Shown here one piece after another: positions 62,195-64,000 of a stretch of DNA of 64,000 nt. Made by a program: the position numbers and the translations under genes. Source of the stretch: Comamonas koreensis. GTDB taxonomy: Bacteria; Pseudomonadota; Gammaproteobacteria; Burkholderiales; Burkholderiaceae_C. The DNA lies in assembly GCF_014076495.1 (NCBI RefSeq), contig NZ_CP043575.1, positions 3,224,001 to 3,288,000 on the forward strand, in the 5' to 3' direction. Every line of letters begins with the position of its first letter. The first letter of the stretch is position 1. The notes beneath the pieces are model-generated. The model was not told the origin of the DNA. It made no database searches and was given only the letters and a program-made list of their open reading frames with translations.

Positions 62195-62579
62195 GCAATG
62201 TCGGCACGTGAAACACGAGCACTGTCAGGACCAACTCGCGGTTCTTGTCGCCGCTGCTATGAAAGACGTATCGGAAGCCGCTCTCGTGCGGTCACGCCAC
62301 GGCGCGTTTGAAGTTGCCGTGCGCCTTGGCAACAGTGTCGATGCCGGTGAGAACGGTTGAGGTCTCAGTGCCACGATTGAAAACGAGGATCGCGGTTTTC
62401 CTATCGCGCCACGTGGTGTAGCCAAGCCGCTGGTCAATGGCCTCACCGAAGGCTTTCGGCCCCATTCAGAACTTGCACTCTGCGATGAAGACGTTGCGGT
62501 CGCCCTCGCGCAGGAGAATATCGGTCTTGCCCGCCCTATTGAAGGTCTCGCCCGTCGCCTTGCCCTGCAAGGCCTGCGG
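62195..62579 (-). pseudogene. Remnant of a PD-(D/E)xK-like protein
   Basis: On the minus strand the sequence encodes KATGETFNRAGKTDILLR, NVFIAECKF, then after an in-frame TGA (62466-62468) QRLGYTTWRDRKTAILVFNR and, after a second TGA (62292-62294), GFRYVFHSSGDKNREL and VLTVLVFHVP. This is the C-terminal part of a family with a TDIL...AECKFW nuclease-like core; the first TGA replaces the expected tryptophan codon. The N-terminal half is missing because the LysR gene abuts directly. A degraded fragment, likely acquired. Confidence 0.65.
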
Positions 62580-63482
62580 CTACTGCGCCGCCAAATGGTT
62601 CAACAAAGCCTTGGCCGCCGACGACAGCAAGGCCGCGTCCCGGTAGCTGATCGCAAACTGCCGCTTCGCCCAGTTGTCCGCCAGCGGAATCACCCGAACA
62701 TCCGTGTTGGCGGCAAAGCTCAGTGCCACTTCGCGCGGCACCACGCTGATCGCCAGATTGGCCTGGACCACGCGCAGCGCGGCATCAAAGTTGGAGACGT
62801 GCACGCGGTGGCGCAGCGCCTTTCCTTCTTGTGCGGCGGCGCGGGTGAGCAAAATTTGCACTGCGCTCAACGCCGGCATGCTGACATGTTCGTAGTCCAG
62901 TACGTCAGAGAAGTGCACCGCTGCGCTTTGCGCCATGCGTGCGATGGGGTGGCTTTTGTGGGCCGCAATGGCCAGGTGGTCGCTGCTATACGGCTGGGTC
63001 TGCAGGCCGCTCAAATCGGCTGCGTCCCAGCAAATCCCCATGGCCGCACGCCCTTCGCGCACGCCGCGCACCACATCCGGGCTCACGCACTCCTCCAAAG
63101 TCACACGGATACTGGTGTGCGCGGGTTGCTGCAAAAAACTTGCGACATGGTCGGCCAAGGATTCGGCCATCACCGACGCCGTGACCAATACCCGTACCTG
63201 CCCCTGTACGCCCTTGCTATAGGCCGCCATTTCTTGCTGCATGTGGTTGGCGGCGGCCAGCATGGTGCGCGCATGCTCTAGCAAAGTCTCACCCGCCGCC
63301 GTGGGGCGCAGGCCGCGCCGTTCGCGGATGAACAAGGGCGCGCCCATCTGGTGCTCAAGCTGCGCCAGGCGCTTGCTGATGGCAGATGCCACCAGCGCCT
63401 CGGCCTGCGCCACACGGGCAATGCTGCGCTGCTCGCAGACCTGCACAAACAGCCGCAGGTTCAGCAGACTCAGGTCATACAT
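62580..63482 (-). CDS. LysR-family regulator
   Basis: 300 residues. The HTH segment MYDLSLLNLRLFVQVCEQRS and VASAISKRLAQLEHQMGAPL is typical of the LysR family, followed by a ligand-binding domain with normal length. It is divergent from the HMG-CoA-lyase-like gene with a 98-base spacer, so it probably controls that gene and its operon. The start at MYDLSLL is used because upstream in-frame codons fall in the AT-rich promoter region. The C-terminus directly borders a pseudogene. Confidence 0.88.
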   Translation of the reverse strand: MYDLSLLNLRLFVQVCEQRSIARVAQAEALVASAISKRLAQLEHQMGAPLFIRERRGLRPTAAGETLLEHARTMLAAANHMQQEMAAYSKGVQGQVRVLVTASVMAESLADHVASFLQQPAHTSIRVTLEECVSPDVVRGVREGRAAMGICWDAADLSGLQTQPYSSDHLAIAAHKSHPIARMAQSAAVHFSDVLDYEHVSMPALSAVQILLTRAAAQEGKALRHRVHVSNFDAALRVVQANLAISVVPREVALSFAANTDVRVIPLADNWAKRQFAISYRDAALLSSAAKALLNHLAAQ

Positions 63483-63580
63483 GATTTTCCTTTTTGGAAC
63501 GAAACCGCTTCCGCATTGGATTATTGCTGATGCTTTGGAAAATCTAAAATCAGAGCCAACGACAAAAGCCAGGAGACACG

Positions 63581-64000
63581 ATGACCGCCACCTCAACCCT
63601 TGCTACACGGCGCGCCAGCATTCGCGAAGTTGGCCTGCGCGATGGCCTGCAAAGCCTGGCCAGCATCGTCAGCACCGCCGACAAATGCGCCTGGATTGAC
63701 GCCGCCTACGACGCCGGTATGCGGGAGATGGAGGTGGGATCGATGGTGCCCGCGCACCTGCTGCCCCAGCTGGCCGATACCGAAGCCGTTCTCGCCCATG
63801 CCTGCAGCAAACCCGGCTTGCTCGCCTCTGTCCTGGTACCCAACCTCAAAGGCGCCGAGCGCGCCTTGGCAGCGGGTGCGCAGTCCATGGTCGTGCCGTT
63901 GTCGGCCAGCCATGCGCACAGCCTGGCCAATCTGCGCAAAACACCTGACGATGTCGTGGCGGAAGTCGCCCGCATCCGCGCAGTGCGCGACGCAGCGGGC
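63581..64000 (+). CDS. Hydroxymethylglutaryl-CoA lyase-like protein, 3' end cut by window
   Basis: 140 codons are visible before the window ends. The TIM-barrel start SIREVGLRDGLQSLASIVST carries the REVGLRDG metal-binding and catalytic motif of HMGL-like lyases, followed by MREMEVGSMVPAHLLPQLAD. The family cleaves HMG-CoA or related acyl-CoAs (leucine catabolism) or acts in synthase reactions. An AGGAG site 5 bases upstream supports the start. The divergent LysR gene is the likely regulator. Confidence 0.85.
   Translation, partial: MTATSTLATRRASIREVGLRDGLQSLASIVSTADKCAWIDAAYDAGMREMEVGSMVPAHLLPQLADTEAVLAHACSKPGLLASVLVPNLKGAERALAAGAQSMVVPLSASHAHSLANLRKTPDDVVAEVARIRAVRDAAG

Noticed and set aside
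61869..62311. Short overlapping open frames on both strands between the Rrf2 gene and the pseudogene
   Set aside because: No start signals, mixed composition and no domains; treated as non-coding remnant.
62466..62468. TGA in the nuclease-like frame as selenocysteine or recoded tryptophan
   Set aside because: No SECIS-like element, a second TGA follows in the same frame, and the N-terminal half is missing; decay is simpler.

Overview
This 64 kb window is a high-GC, densely packed chromosomal segment from a betaproteobacterium. Gene families and gene order (iscRSUA-hscBA-fdx-dnaQ, lptFG beside pepA-holC, pcm-rhodanese-tolC-waaA, tRNA-Val repeats beside dnaQ) point to the Comamonadaceae, probably a Comamonas- or Delftia-like organism. 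That placement is an inference from gene content, because no rRNA is present.

Layout. 0-24 kb is mostly envelope and housekeeping: holC, pepA, divergent lptFG, an HPP/CBS membrane protein, psd, an RluA-type pseudouridine synthase, an NCS1 permease, waaA, a phosphomannomutase, an EamA transporter, a Fur/Zur-type regulator, msrA, a TetR-controlled RND efflux operon, then pcm-rhodanese-tolC. 24-34 kb holds three identical tRNA-Val(CAC) genes, dnaQ, the complete Isc iron-sulfur assembly operon, uvrB and an aminotransferase. 34-43 kb is more accessory. It contains two short non-coding elements with terminal inverted repeats (one splits a GFA-family gene), small stress and hypothetical genes, a frameshifted cold-shock/DUF1294 gene, mnmH, a GNAT and an XRE-cupin regulator. 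42-53 kb is catabolic and redox: class II aldolase, 3-oxoacid CoA-transferase with a divergent PAS-LuxR regulator, NDH-2, ornithine cyclodeaminase plus arginase with an Lrp-type regulator, and katG.

53-60.4 kb is the most interesting metabolic locus. A LysR regulator is divergent from a two-subunit sulfopyruvate/phosphonopyruvate-decarboxylase-like enzyme, followed by two aldehyde dehydrogenases, a periplasmic binding protein and a beta-hydroxyacid dehydrogenase whose substrate loop reads DAPVGR rather than the usual DAPVSGG. This resembles sulfolactaldehyde reductases. The set could process a C3 sulfonate or similar acid, but the substrate is unknown. 60.4-64 kb carries a thioredoxin-reductase-like/Rrf2 pair, a decayed PD-(D/E)xK protein remnant, a LysR regulator and the start of an HMG-CoA-lyase-like gene.

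The least explained observations are the MITE-split GFA gene, a terminator-like hairpin that buries the hscB ribosome-binding site, a perfect 26-bp palindrome between the CoA-transferase operon and its PAS-LuxR gene, and the candidate sulfonate-type locus. No CRISPR array, rRNA, prophage or complete insertion sequence was seen.
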